DNA of 64,000 bases. Origin: Demequina sp. NBRC 110053. GTDB taxonomy: Bacteria > Actinomycetota > Actinomycetes > Actinomycetales > Demequinaceae. Below are positions 26,212 through 33,569 of the stretch, piece after piece; position 1 is the stretch's first letter; each line of letters starts with the position of its first letter. The stretch spans positions 62,001 to 126,000 of the forward strand of contig NZ_BBRJ01000003.1 of assembly GCF_002090095.1 (NCBI RefSeq), read 5' to 3'. The position numbers and the translations under genes are program-made. The notes beneath the pieces were generated by a model, which ran no database searches, was not told the DNA's origin, and saw nothing but the letters and a program-made list of their open reading frames with translations.

Positions 26212-27305
26212 GCGGCCTGATCGCGCACGAATGGATCGAGCCCCGCGGCGGCGCGGAGAACGTGGTCGCGGCGTTCGCCGCCCGATTTCCCGATGCGCCC
26301 ATCGTGTGCGCATGGGACGACACCCACGGGGCATTCGCACCAGGGCGGACGCATGAGTCGCTGCTCGCTCGCACGCCGCTGCGGCGGTCGAAGGCCGCCG
26401 CCCTTCCCGCCATGACGGCCACCTGGCGGTTTCCGCCTGTCAAGGCCGCCGACTGGGTGCTGTGCTCGAGCCACCTGTTCGCGCATCACATCCGCCTGCC
26501 AGGGGCACCCAAGTTCGTCTTCGCGCACACGCCTGCACGCTACCTGTGGGAGCCGGACCTCGACCGACGCGGCCAGTCCGCGGCGGTTCGCGTCGCTGCG
26601 CGACCGCTGCGGCGCCTCGATCGCCGGCGCGCGCAGGAGGCCACCGCGATCGCTGCCGTGAGCAGCTTCATCGCGGCGCGCATCGAGCGCTGCTGGGGTC
26701 GCGAGAGCACCGTCATCCACCCCCCTGTGGACGTGCGCGCGTTTCGCGAGAGCCCGGAGCCCCGGCTGACGCCGGCCGAGCACGAGGTGCTGCGGCGGCT
26801 GCCGCGCGAGTACGTGCTCGGCGCATCTCGCCTCGTGCCGTACAAGAGGCTCGAGGCGGCCGTGAGCGTGGGCGAGGCGGTCGGACTTCCCGTCGTCATC
26901 GCCGGTGACGGGCCTGACCGCGAGCGACTCGATGGAGTCGCACGCGAGGCGACGGTTCCCGTCGTCTTCGCCGGACGCCCCTCGCAGGCGCTGCTGAGCG
27001 CGCTGTACTCACGCGCCCTGGTGTACGTGTTCGCCCCCATCGAGGACTTCGGGATCATGCCGCTCGAGGCCCTCGCGACGGGGACGCCAGTGCTGGTGAG
27101 CGACGTGGGCGGAGGGGCGGAGACGGTCGAGCACGGCCGCTCAGGGGCGCACGTTCACGACTGGCGCGACCCCGCTCATGTGCGCGATGCCGTGCAGGTC
27201 GCCGTCGGCACCTCGCGGGAGGCCCGGCTCGCCCGCGCCGAGGACTTCGACGGTCAGGACTTCGGCGACCGGATCGCTGCGTGGATGGGCAGCCACCTGA
27301 CCTGA
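26208..27305 (+). CDS. Glycosyltransferase family 4 (mannosyltransferase-like)
   Basis: A 365-residue GT-B enzyme: LIAHEWIEPRGGAENV (GGAE loop), FVFAHTPARYLWEP (a motif frequent in capsular mannosyltransferases), LGASRLVPYKR, VVIAGDGPDRERL and FAPIEDFGIMPLEALATG with the EX7E pair. The start is GTG 26208, overlapping the previous stop. It ends the plus-strand run; the next gene is convergent after 43 bases. Confidence 0.85.
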   Translation: MSGLIAHEWIEPRGGAENVVAAFAARFPDAPIVCAWDDTHGAFAPGRTHESLLARTPLRRSKAAALPAMTATWRFPPVKAADWVLCSSHLFAHHIRLPGAPKFVFAHTPARYLWEPDLDRRGQSAAVRVAARPLRRLDRRRAQEATAIAAVSSFIAARIERCWGRESTVIHPPVDVRAFRESPEPRLTPAEHEVLRRLPREYVLGASRLVPYKRLEAAVSVGEAVGLPVVIAGDGPDRERLDGVAREATVPVVFAGRPSQALLSALYSRALVYVFAPIEDFGIMPLEALATGTPVLVSDVGGGAETVEHGRSGAHVHDWRDPAHVRDAVQVAVGTSREARLARAEDFDGQDFGDRIAAWMGSHLT

Positions 27306-27317
27306 CCCGTGAGCACA

Positions 27318-27336
27318 GCGGGGCCCGGACCCCCGC
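27318..27336. terminator. Possible hairpin between convergent genes
   Basis: GCGGGG (27318-27323) pairs with CCCCGC (27331-27336) across a seven-base loop, and part of it is repeated directly (GCGGGGCCCGG twice). It sits between two convergent stops. There is no T tract, so termination is only suggested by position. Confidence 0.25.
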
Positions 27337-27348
27337 AGCGGGGCCCGG

Positions 27349-27882
27349 TCACCGAGGGCGCAGCGCCTCCCAGACTGCCGCTGTCTCCCCCTCGAGACGC
27401 GCCATCACCCGCCTCCAGGTACGCGTGGAACGGCCGAAGGGGTCCTCCACGTCGTCGCTCGAGGGCAGCTCCACGAGCTCTCGACGCTCGCGCGCCGCGC
27501 CCACGCGCGCGATCCACTCCCGCGCGCCCTCGTGGGCCAGCCGCGGCGCCGCAGTTTGGGCACGACGCAGCGAACCGAAGGTGTGCACGTGTGCCCACTG
27601 CGCCGAGTGGTCGGTGACGAGCTCGCGCAGGACGTCTCCGTCCACGGCCAGCACCAGGTCGGCCTCGTCGAGATCCGCGGCGGTCACGCGGCGGCTGCGG
27701 TGCGTCGACACGTCGACTCCCCCGTCGGCCGCCACGCCGACGCCCCTGTCAGGAACGCCGATGCCCGAGACGAGCAGCCCGGCCGAGCTGACCGTGAGAG
27801 CCCCATCGGCGGCGCGGCTCAGCAGTGCCGCCGCGAGCGGAGAGCGACACCGGTTCGCCCGGCAGACGATCAGGACGCTCAC
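27349..27882 (-). CDS. Low-molecular-weight protein tyrosine phosphatase (Wzb/PtpA-like)
   Basis: A 177-residue LMW-PTP. The catalytic CX5RS loop is C7 to S14 (CRANRCRS), and the DP general-acid motif is in VEDPFGRS near residue 145. It is expected to dephosphorylate the tyrosine cluster of the BY-kinase encoded immediately upstream, 23 bases away. That pairing is a classic control of polysaccharide polymerisation and export. The start is GTG 27882 with a GGAGG site eight bases upstream. Confidence 0.88.
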   Translation of the reverse strand: MSVLIVCRANRCRSPLAAALLSRAADGALTVSSAGLLVSGIGVPDRGVGVAADGGVDVSTHRSRRVTAADLDEADLVLAVDGDVLRELVTDHSAQWAHVHTFGSLRRAQTAAPRLAHEGAREWIARVGAARERRELVELPSSDDVEDPFGRSTRTWRRVMARLEGETAAVWEALRPR

Positions 27883-27905
27883 CGGCTTCGCCTCCGCCGC
27901 GGGCG

Positions 27906-29558
27906 CTACCGCGATCGGCCCGAGTCCTGTCGATCGGCCGCAGGCGTGGAGTCCTCGGAAGGTCGGTCAGGGCCGTCGCCCTCGAGGTCGACGCCCCCGA
28001 GGCCATGCGGGTCGAGCTCGTCCCCGCGCGGGCGACGCCAGCGAGACGTGCTCTTGGCGTAGTAGGGCGTGTACGACCGCGGGTGACGACGCTTGACGCC
28101 GTTGACCACGGCCCCGAGGATGGGCAGCTCCTGCAGGCGCAGCGCCTCGATGGTCTCGACCAGGTGGCCCCGCGTGGTGCGGTTGAGCCACGAGACCACC
28201 ACGACGCCGTCGGCGTGGGAGGCGATCAGGCTGGCGTCGACGAGGCCGAGCGAGGGCGGCGAATCGATGACGACGATGTCCGCGAGCGAGCGCAACGCGA
28301 GGACCACGGCCTCGAAGGGCGCATTCGCCAGCAGGTCGGCCGGGTCGAGCGGACTGCGACCGGACGGCAGGATGCGCAGGCCGTGGTGGTTGGTGCTCCG
28401 GAGCGCTGCCTCGATGGCGGCCGGCGTCGCCGCCGCGTCCGCGCTCAAGGCATCCTGGAGCAGCTCGGTCAGGCCAGGGCCGTCCGCCGCCTCACCGAAG
28501 TACGTGGCCAGGGAAGGGCGACGAAGGTCGCCTCCCACGAGGATGACGCTCTTGCCTGCGCGCGCCCAGGCGAGCGCGAGGTTCGCGGACACGAAGGACT
28601 TGCCGTCGGACGGCTCGACGCTGGTGATGACCACCGCTGCGTTTCTGAGCGGCAGCAGCACCTGGACTGCGGAGCGCAGGGACCGCAGCCCCTCGCCCAG
28701 GGCCGTGGCGCTCGCGGTCGTGACGGGCAACGTGCCGTGGCGCCTGGCCACGGCACGGTCATAGGGCAGCTCGCCCAGCACCGGGAGACCGGTGAGCTCG
28801 CGGACCTCGGCCTCGCCGCGGATGCGGTGGTCGAACTGGTCCCGGAGCAGCGCGGCGCCGATGGCCGCGAGGATTCCGCCCGCCAGAGCCAGGGCGAGGA
28901 CGGACATGCGGCTCGCTCCGAGCTCGGCGCCCTCGCTCGGTGGCTCCACCACGGCCGTGGGCGCTCCGGCGATGTCGATGACCCGGATCTGCTCGCGCAG
29001 CGCGCCGTAGCGAGCCAGCGCGTCCTGGAGCCGGGACGCTGCGATCGAGTCGTCGGGCTCGTCGACCACGTCCTCTTGGTACTCCTCGGCCTCGGCGAGC
29101 GCGGCGTCGCGCCGCTCCGTCAGCTGCAGGACCGCGTCCTCGATCTCGCTGGCCACGTACGAGCGATAGACGACCATGGCTGCGCGTGCGCGCTCCTTCG
29201 CCTGCTCGGGCGAGACGCCTCTGGCTGTCACCAGGATGCGCGGACTGCCGAACTCGCCGGCGGGGGCGTACACCACCTGACCACGAAGGGTGGCCCCCGG
29301 CTCGCGAGCGGTGTCCGCGACGTCGTCCATCAGCGTGCTCGACAGCGATTGAGGGTCGAAGTCGACCTGGACGTCCACCACCGCGCCGGTGGCGGCAGCC
29401 TCCGCAACCACCGTGTTCATGCGCATCACAGCAGTCGACTCATACTCGGGGACCTGACGCTCGAGCAGCATCCAGGTGACCGCCATAGTGGTGACCACGA
29501 TCGCGAGCATGAGCCACTTGCGTCGCCACAGCACCTGCAGCATCTGCCCTAGAGTCAC
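27906..29558 (-). CDS. Polysaccharide co-polymerase / BY-kinase (Wzz plus tyrosine autokinase)
   Basis: A 550-residue protein. A Wzz-type N terminus has a first transmembrane helix (about 14-32), an extracytoplasmic region with a coiled-coil stretch, and a second helix (about 218-240). A cytoplasmic BY-kinase domain follows: Walker A TSVEPSDGKS (about 312-321), Walker A-prime VILVGGDLRRP (about 338-348, where the first Asp of the usual DxDxR is Gly) and Walker B DIVVIDSPPS. A C-terminal YTPYY tyrosine cluster is the likely autophosphorylation site. The start is GTG 29558 with GGAGG nine bases upstream. It controls chain length and export together with the phosphatase gene downstream. Confidence 0.9.
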   Translation of the reverse strand: MTLGQMLQVLWRRKWLMLAIVVTTMAVTWMLLERQVPEYESTAVMRMNTVVAEAAATGAVVDVQVDFDPQSLSSTLMDDVADTAREPGATLRGQVVYAPAGEFGSPRILVTARGVSPEQAKERARAAMVVYRSYVASEIEDAVLQLTERRDAALAEAEEYQEDVVDEPDDSIAASRLQDALARYGALREQIRVIDIAGAPTAVVEPPSEGAELGASRMSVLALALAGGILAAIGAALLRDQFDHRIRGEAEVRELTGLPVLGELPYDRAVARRHGTLPVTTASATALGEGLRSLRSAVQVLLPLRNAAVVITSVEPSDGKSFVSANLALAWARAGKSVILVGGDLRRPSLATYFGEAADGPGLTELLQDALSADAAATPAAIEAALRSTNHHGLRILPSGRSPLDPADLLANAPFEAVVLALRSLADIVVIDSPPSLGLVDASLIASHADGVVVVSWLNRTTRGHLVETIEALRLQELPILGAVVNGVKRRHPRSYTPYYAKSTSRWRRPRGDELDPHGLGGVDLEGDGPDRPSEDSTPAADRQDSGRSR

Positions 29559-29671
29559 CAGGACCCGCCTCCCCCCTCAGCGCTCGAAGAGCGTAGAAGC
29601 ACACTACCTCTCCCCCGGGTGCTAAGGGAATCCCGGGGACGCTCGTCCGCCGTGGGCGCGCGGCCGTCCAG

Positions 29672-29677
29672 TAGCGT
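29672..29677 (+). promoter_or_regulatory. Candidate -10 element TAGCGT for the GT-C-like gene
   Basis: TAGCGT ends seven bases before ATG 29684, the same spacing as at 12291, 46725, 59507 and 59933, so ATG 29684 fits a leaderless start better than GTG 29681. The region 29559-29683 is a divergent promoter shared with the BY-kinase gene. Confidence 0.42.
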
Positions 29678-29683
29678 GACGTG

Positions 29684-30925
29684 ATGGGTGCCCCCTCCTC
29701 TGCCGTCGGCCGGCTCGAGGACGTGTTCGTTGTCGTGCGACAGTGCTGGGGCGTGCTGCTCGCCATCATGCTGATCGCGGTGGCGATGATCGTGGTGATG
29801 CCCCCGGGGCTGCCCTACGACGAACCTGCGCACTGGGCCAACGTCACGTTCCTGCTCGACCATGGGCGCATGCCGAGGATCGGCGAGCCGGGTTCCTCCT
29901 ACGAGGCGCAGATGGGCCCCGTCGCCTACGTCCTCTACGCGGTCGTCGCGGCGCCGTTCCACCTGGGGGGAAGCGACGAGGCAGCGTTCTACGCAGCGCG
30001 CGCTCTAGGCGCCGTCCAGCTCGTTGCCCTCGCCGTGGCGATCGGCATGGTGGCGCGGCGCCTGCTTCCAGCATCCCCGTCCGTCGCGATGGTCGTCACC
30101 GCCGCAGTCGGACTCAATCCCATGCTGCTCGCGGTGTCCACCTCCGTCCAGAACGACACGCTCGCCTTGCTGCTCGGCACGTCCGCGCTGCTCGTCGTGG
30201 TCACCGACTCTCCGCTGACGATGCGTCGCAGCCTGATCGGCGGGGCGCTCGTCGGGCTCGCGGTCCTCACCAAGCTCACGGCGTGGCCCTTCGCCGTCGC
30301 CATCGCGGCATGGCTGCTGTGGCGCCGGCGTGCCCGCGACCTCGTGGTGGTGGTGAGCACGGCCGCCCTGGTCGCAGGGTGGTGGTTCGTCCGCAATGCC
30401 GTGCTCTACGGAGACCCGACGGGCCGCTCGGCCGTGGAGGCAGCCGGCTACGACTTCCCGCCGCGCGGCGCGGGCGACATGGCGTCCGTGGCGCAGAGCG
30501 CGATCGCTGACCTCTGGCTGCCGACGGAGTACGTGCGCAACAGCGTCCAGAGCCCTCCGCTCGTCGATGCCTTGGTCATCGGCATCACCGTGGTCGCGCT
30601 GGCAGGCATCGCCGCGCTGTGGTGGATTCCGCGGGTGGCGCACGCGCGGCGCGGGCGCGACCGTGCTCGCCTGGCGCTGGTGGTGCTGGCGGTCGCGCTG
30701 CTGGCGGTCGGCGCGTGGCTCGCCACCGTGACGATGGTGCAGGCGGTGTCGTTCCGAGCCGCCTACGGAGCCCTCGTGCTGGTCTACGGCGGGTTCGCCG
30801 CCCTGGCCTTCGTCGCGCCACGACGAACGGGCGCCGTCCTGCTCGCTCCGTTGGCGGTGGTGACGGCATGGTTCGTGTGGTCGGTCGCCCACCTGGCCGA
30901 CGTCGGCGTGCTGCTCGAGTGGTGA
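29684..30925 (+). CDS. Multi-pass membrane glycosyltransferase-like protein (GT-C fold)
   Basis: A 413-residue membrane protein with about ten hydrophobic segments. The first extracytoplasmic loop carries PPGLPYDEPAHWANV, whose Asp-Glu resembles the catalytic acidic motif of GT39/GT-C polyprenyl-phosphate-sugar transferases and DUF2142 proteins. A second feature is the SVQNDTLALLLG segment. Such enzymes add sugars from a lipid donor on the outer face of the membrane. The gene is divergent from the BY-kinase. The GT-C assignment is by topology and motif only. Confidence 0.6.
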   Translation: MGAPSSAVGRLEDVFVVVRQCWGVLLAIMLIAVAMIVVMPPGLPYDEPAHWANVTFLLDHGRMPRIGEPGSSYEAQMGPVAYVLYAVVAAPFHLGGSDEAAFYAARALGAVQLVALAVAIGMVARRLLPASPSVAMVVTAAVGLNPMLLAVSTSVQNDTLALLLGTSALLVVVTDSPLTMRRSLIGGALVGLAVLTKLTAWPFAVAIAAWLLWRRRARDLVVVVSTAALVAGWWFVRNAVLYGDPTGRSAVEAAGYDFPPRGAGDMASVAQSAIADLWLPTEYVRNSVQSPPLVDALVIGITVVALAGIAALWWIPRVAHARRGRDRARLALVVLAVALLAVGAWLATVTMVQAVSFRAAYGALVLVYGGFAALAFVAPRRTGAVLLAPLAVVTAWFVWSVAHLADVGVLLEW

Positions 30926-30969
30926 CGGCCCCGCTCTCGCCTCGGCCGACGCTCCTGGATACTGAGGCC

Positions 30970-31605
30970 ATGCACGCCCTCAGGTCCCCTCGCTCCGCCC
31001 CTGACCGCGCATCGCTGACCGAGGGACAGGATGAACCGCCGCTGGTCGTGCTGCTGCACGGCTTCGGATCGCACGAGAGGGACCTGCCGCCGATCGCCCC
31101 GTACGTGTGCGATCTGCCCTGGATCTCTCTTCGCGCCCCGCTCGAGCTGCCCGGCGCCGGTGCCGCGTGGTTTCCGCTCGACCTGCCCCACGAGCCCAGG
31201 CGCGACGACATCGCGGAGGCGACTCGGCGCCTGTGGGAGGCCCTCGACGGCGAGGTCGGCCCGCAGCGCACGCTGGTGCCGCTGGGGTTCTCGCAGGGCG
31301 GTCTCATGGCGCTGCAGCTGCTGCGCACCCGGCCGGAGCGAGTCGCGGCCACGGTCATGCTGTGCGGGTTCGTCGCGGAAGGCTCCGAGGTGGCCGATGC
31401 GCGCCTCAGCGAGCAGCGTCCGCCCGTGTTCTGGGGGCGCGGCGCCGCAGACCAGGTGATCTGGCCCGCGGCCATCGCTCGGACCGCCTCGCTGCTCCCG
31501 CAGATCTCCACCCTCACCGAACGCGCGTACGACAGGCTCGGCCACGGCGTGGACGAGAGGATGCTGTCCGACGCGCGCGCATTCCTCGACGCCGCGCTCG
31601 GCTGA
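30970..31605 (+). CDS. Alpha/beta-hydrolase, carboxylesterase/phospholipase family
   Basis: A 211-residue alpha/beta-hydrolase of the phospholipase/carboxylesterase type. VVLLHGFGSHERDL is the oxyanion region, GFSQGGLMALQL holds the nucleophile Ser, the Asp is in GRGAADQVI and the His in YDRLGHGVDE. It has no signal peptide and is cytoplasmic. ATG 30970 has a GATACT hexamer ending seven bases upstream and no ribosome site, so it may be leaderless. The substrate is unknown; short-chain acyl esters are typical. Confidence 0.82.
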   Translation: MHALRSPRSAPDRASLTEGQDEPPLVVLLHGFGSHERDLPPIAPYVCDLPWISLRAPLELPGAGAAWFPLDLPHEPRRDDIAEATRRLWEALDGEVGPQRTLVPLGFSQGGLMALQLLRTRPERVAATVMLCGFVAEGSEVADARLSEQRPPVFWGRGAADQVIWPAAIARTASLLPQISTLTERAYDRLGHGVDERMLSDARAFLDAALG

Positions 31606-31628
31606 CGCGCAGCCGGGCGCCGCGCCCG

Positions 31629-32540
31629 TCAGCTCGGATCGGCGCCGTCGAGCAGCCGCAGGAGGCGCCCCGCAGACCAGACCTCCGCGCCGCACGCGGC
31701 GACGCGGTCGCGAAGCGCGCGATCGCTCGTGACCACCACCACACGCTCGGCGGCGCCGATCGCCATGCTGGCGCGGGCGACGATGGTCGCGTCCCCGTCA
31801 CGCGGCGCCTCGGTGTGCACGAGGCCATCGGGAATGCTGCCGCCGCGCCCGGAGCCCTCCGTGACCATCTCGAGGCGGGGGAACCAGCGGTCGCCCGGCA
31901 ATCCCAGCGCGGAGGCGTCCACCCCGTCCTGGCTCCAGCTCGACAGCCGGTCCGCGAGGCGCTCGACGGCGGCGCGGCGATCCTTCCACCACCCGTCCGG
32001 TCGTGATCCGATGACGTTGGCCGCGTCCACGATCACCCGCGGGCGGGGGCCGATCATGCCGGCGAGCTGCGACCACGCCGACCTGAAGGCTGGGTGCAGG
32101 GCGAGCTGCGACACGTCCTGCACGGGCACCCACCGAAGCTCAAGGCTCTCGGCATCGGCTGGAGCCGGGGTGAACGCGTGCACCGCATGGGCGACGACGG
32201 TCGTGTAGCGCCACACCTGTCGATCGACCACCAGCGTGCAGGTGGGCTCCACGGCGCGCCGAGGCACGGTCGCCTCCTCGAGCGCCTCCCGCATGGCGCC
32301 GTCGATCGCGCTCTCCCCCTCGTGAAGTGCTCCGCCCGGAATGCCCCAGGTTCCACCGTGGTGGCTCCACAGTGCACGATGCTGAAGCAGCACTCCGCGT
32401 GCGTCGTCGTGCACCAGCACCCCTGCCGCGCCGTAGCGACCCCAGTACCGCTCCCCGCCTGGACCGAGGACCCAGGCGTCGCCAGGATCGCGGTCCGTCC
32501 TGGGCGGCGGCGAGGCGCTCGCGGGATCGTGACGGGCCAT
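31629..32540 (-). CDS. Nudix hydrolase fused to NYN-type nuclease domain
   Basis: A 303-residue two-domain protein. Residues about 35-150 form a Nudix fold with the full box GX5EX7REUXEE (Gly70 to Ala90: GALHEGESAIDGAMREALEEA). Residues about 166-300 look like an NYN/PIN-like nuclease: VIVDAANVIGS (conserved Asp), an acidic patch HTEAPRDGDATIV and VVVTSDRALRDRV. The start is ATG 32540, with CACGCT (32547-32552) seven bases upstream. A Nudix-NYN union suggests nucleotide or RNA-cap clean-up coupled to RNA cleavage, but that is inference. Confidence 0.78.
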   Translation of the reverse strand: MARHDPASASPPPRTDRDPGDAWVLGPGGERYWGRYGAAGVLVHDDARGVLLQHRALWSHHGGTWGIPGGALHEGESAIDGAMREALEEATVPRRAVEPTCTLVVDRQVWRYTTVVAHAVHAFTPAPADAESLELRWVPVQDVSQLALHPAFRSAWSQLAGMIGPRPRVIVDAANVIGSRPDGWWKDRRAAVERLADRLSSWSQDGVDASALGLPGDRWFPRLEMVTEGSGRGGSIPDGLVHTEAPRDGDATIVARASMAIGAAERVVVVTSDRALRDRVAACGAEVWSAGRLLRLLDGADPS

Positions 32541-32627
32541 GGTCTCAGCGTGGCACAGCTCGTGTGTGTCGCCACCGCAGCGGCGACGCCGTGGGGATGG
32601 ACTTCGTCACAGTCCGGGCGTGTTTAC

Positions 32628-32656
32628 TTCACAGTTGAGCAAAGTGTTAGTAAAGT
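32628..32656 (+). promoter_or_regulatory. AT-rich sigma70-like promoter with inverted repeat
   Basis: TTCACA (32628-32633) and TAAAGT (32651-32656) are separated by 17 bases, and GTG 32664 follows eight bases later. TTTACT (32623-32628) and AGTAAA (32649-32654) form an inverted repeat around the promoter, a possible operator. The stretch is strikingly AT-rich for this genome. Confidence 0.5.
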
Positions 32657-32663
32657 CAGGCAG

Positions 32664-33278
32664 GTGAGCAATGGTGCCGTCGTGAGCGCGTCGAGGCTTG
32701 TGGGAGCCTCGGCGATCCTCGCCGCCCTCGGCGTGCAGGCGTGGGCAGACCTCACGTACGGGACGTTCACCTGGAGCGAGCTGCCCGGCTACTTCACTCC
32801 GCTCGCCGCCGTCTGCGCCGTGACCGCGCTGGTCGCGTCGGCGATCGCCGGCTCGGCGGAGCCGCGGTGGGTCGCGCTGCTGCGCGTCAATGCCGCGACG
32901 TACGGAGTGCTCACCGGCGTGGTCTACTGGGCTCTGCTGTCGGATGTCGCGACCCCGGTGTTCCCCTGGGCGAACCTCATCCTGCATGGTGGGTCCGGCG
33001 CGATCCTGATGGCGGACCTGCTGCTCGTCGGCCATGCGGGTCGCCTGCCGGTGCGCACGTGGTGGACGGTGCTCGCCGTTCCCGCCCTCTGGCTCGGCTA
33101 CCTCGTCGCCCGTTCCCACATCGACGGCTGGGTGCCCTACCCCTTCCTCGATCCAGCTCGGGGCCTCACGCCCCTCACGCTCACGATCGCGGCGATCGCA
33201 GCGCTCGGTCTCGCCGTGGCGGCCGCGCTGCACGGCTGCCTCGCCGTGCGACGTGCCGTCGGCGTGGACGCGGCGTGA
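32664..33278 (+). CDS. Pr6Pr-like six-helix membrane protein
   Basis: A 204-residue protein with about six hydrophobic helices, resembling the Pr6Pr (FAR-17a/AIG1-like) membrane family. Recognisable are a TYGTFTWSELPGYFTPLAAV segment, LLRVNAATYGVLTGVVYW, the NLILHGGSGAILMADLLL helix, and GWVPYPFLDP before the last helix. The function of this family is poorly known. The start is GTG 32664, behind a good AT-rich promoter. Confidence 0.65.
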   Translation: MSNGAVVSASRLVGASAILAALGVQAWADLTYGTFTWSELPGYFTPLAAVCAVTALVASAIAGSAEPRWVALLRVNAATYGVLTGVVYWALLSDVATPVFPWANLILHGGSGAILMADLLLVGHAGRLPVRTWWTVLAVPALWLGYLVARSHIDGWVPYPFLDPARGLTPLTLTIAAIAALGLAVAAALHGCLAVRRAVGVDAA

Positions 33279-33569
33279 TGCTCGCGGGACCGCCCTTGGA
33301 GCGCTCACGACGCGGGGTGACGATTCTCACACCTGCGCGTGGAACCCACCCGTGCCACCCGCGCGTTGTCCGCCTGTCGCATCGCCGCGCCACCGCGAAG
33401 ATCGCGCGTTCCTGACGGCCCCCGAGGGGGCCACCCGGCGTGGAAACCCGGGCGCGTCCGGCGCGCACTCCTCGCCGTGACCTGCGCACCACCGATCCGC
33501 ACACGGTGTGCGATGCCGCATGGCCTGGCAGCGCCAGCATGCGCGTCCTCGTCCCGACCCTCTTCATCC
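33279..33569. other. 291-base non-coding gap
   Basis: No supported gene or RNA is seen. It contains a short GC-rich hairpin (GGCCCC-CGAG-GGGGCC, 33417-33432) without a T tract. I looked for a cyclic di-AMP riboswitch, since one can precede cell-wall peptidase genes, but did not find the conserved core. The promoter of the M15 peptidase gene must lie here or just inside its annotated start. Confidence 0.4.

Noticed and set aside
27309-27617. Plus-strand ORF in the convergent region after the last GT4
   Set aside because: It is antisense to the LMW phosphatase gene and has no family features.
1-30925. Horizontally acquired genomic island
   Set aside because: No integrase, tRNA junction, IS element or obvious base-composition break was seen; the clusters look as GC-rich as the housekeeping part.
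33279-33569. Possible cyclic di-AMP (ydaO-type) riboswitch before the M15 peptidase
   Set aside because: I could not find the conserved core elements; only generic GC-rich hairpins were seen.
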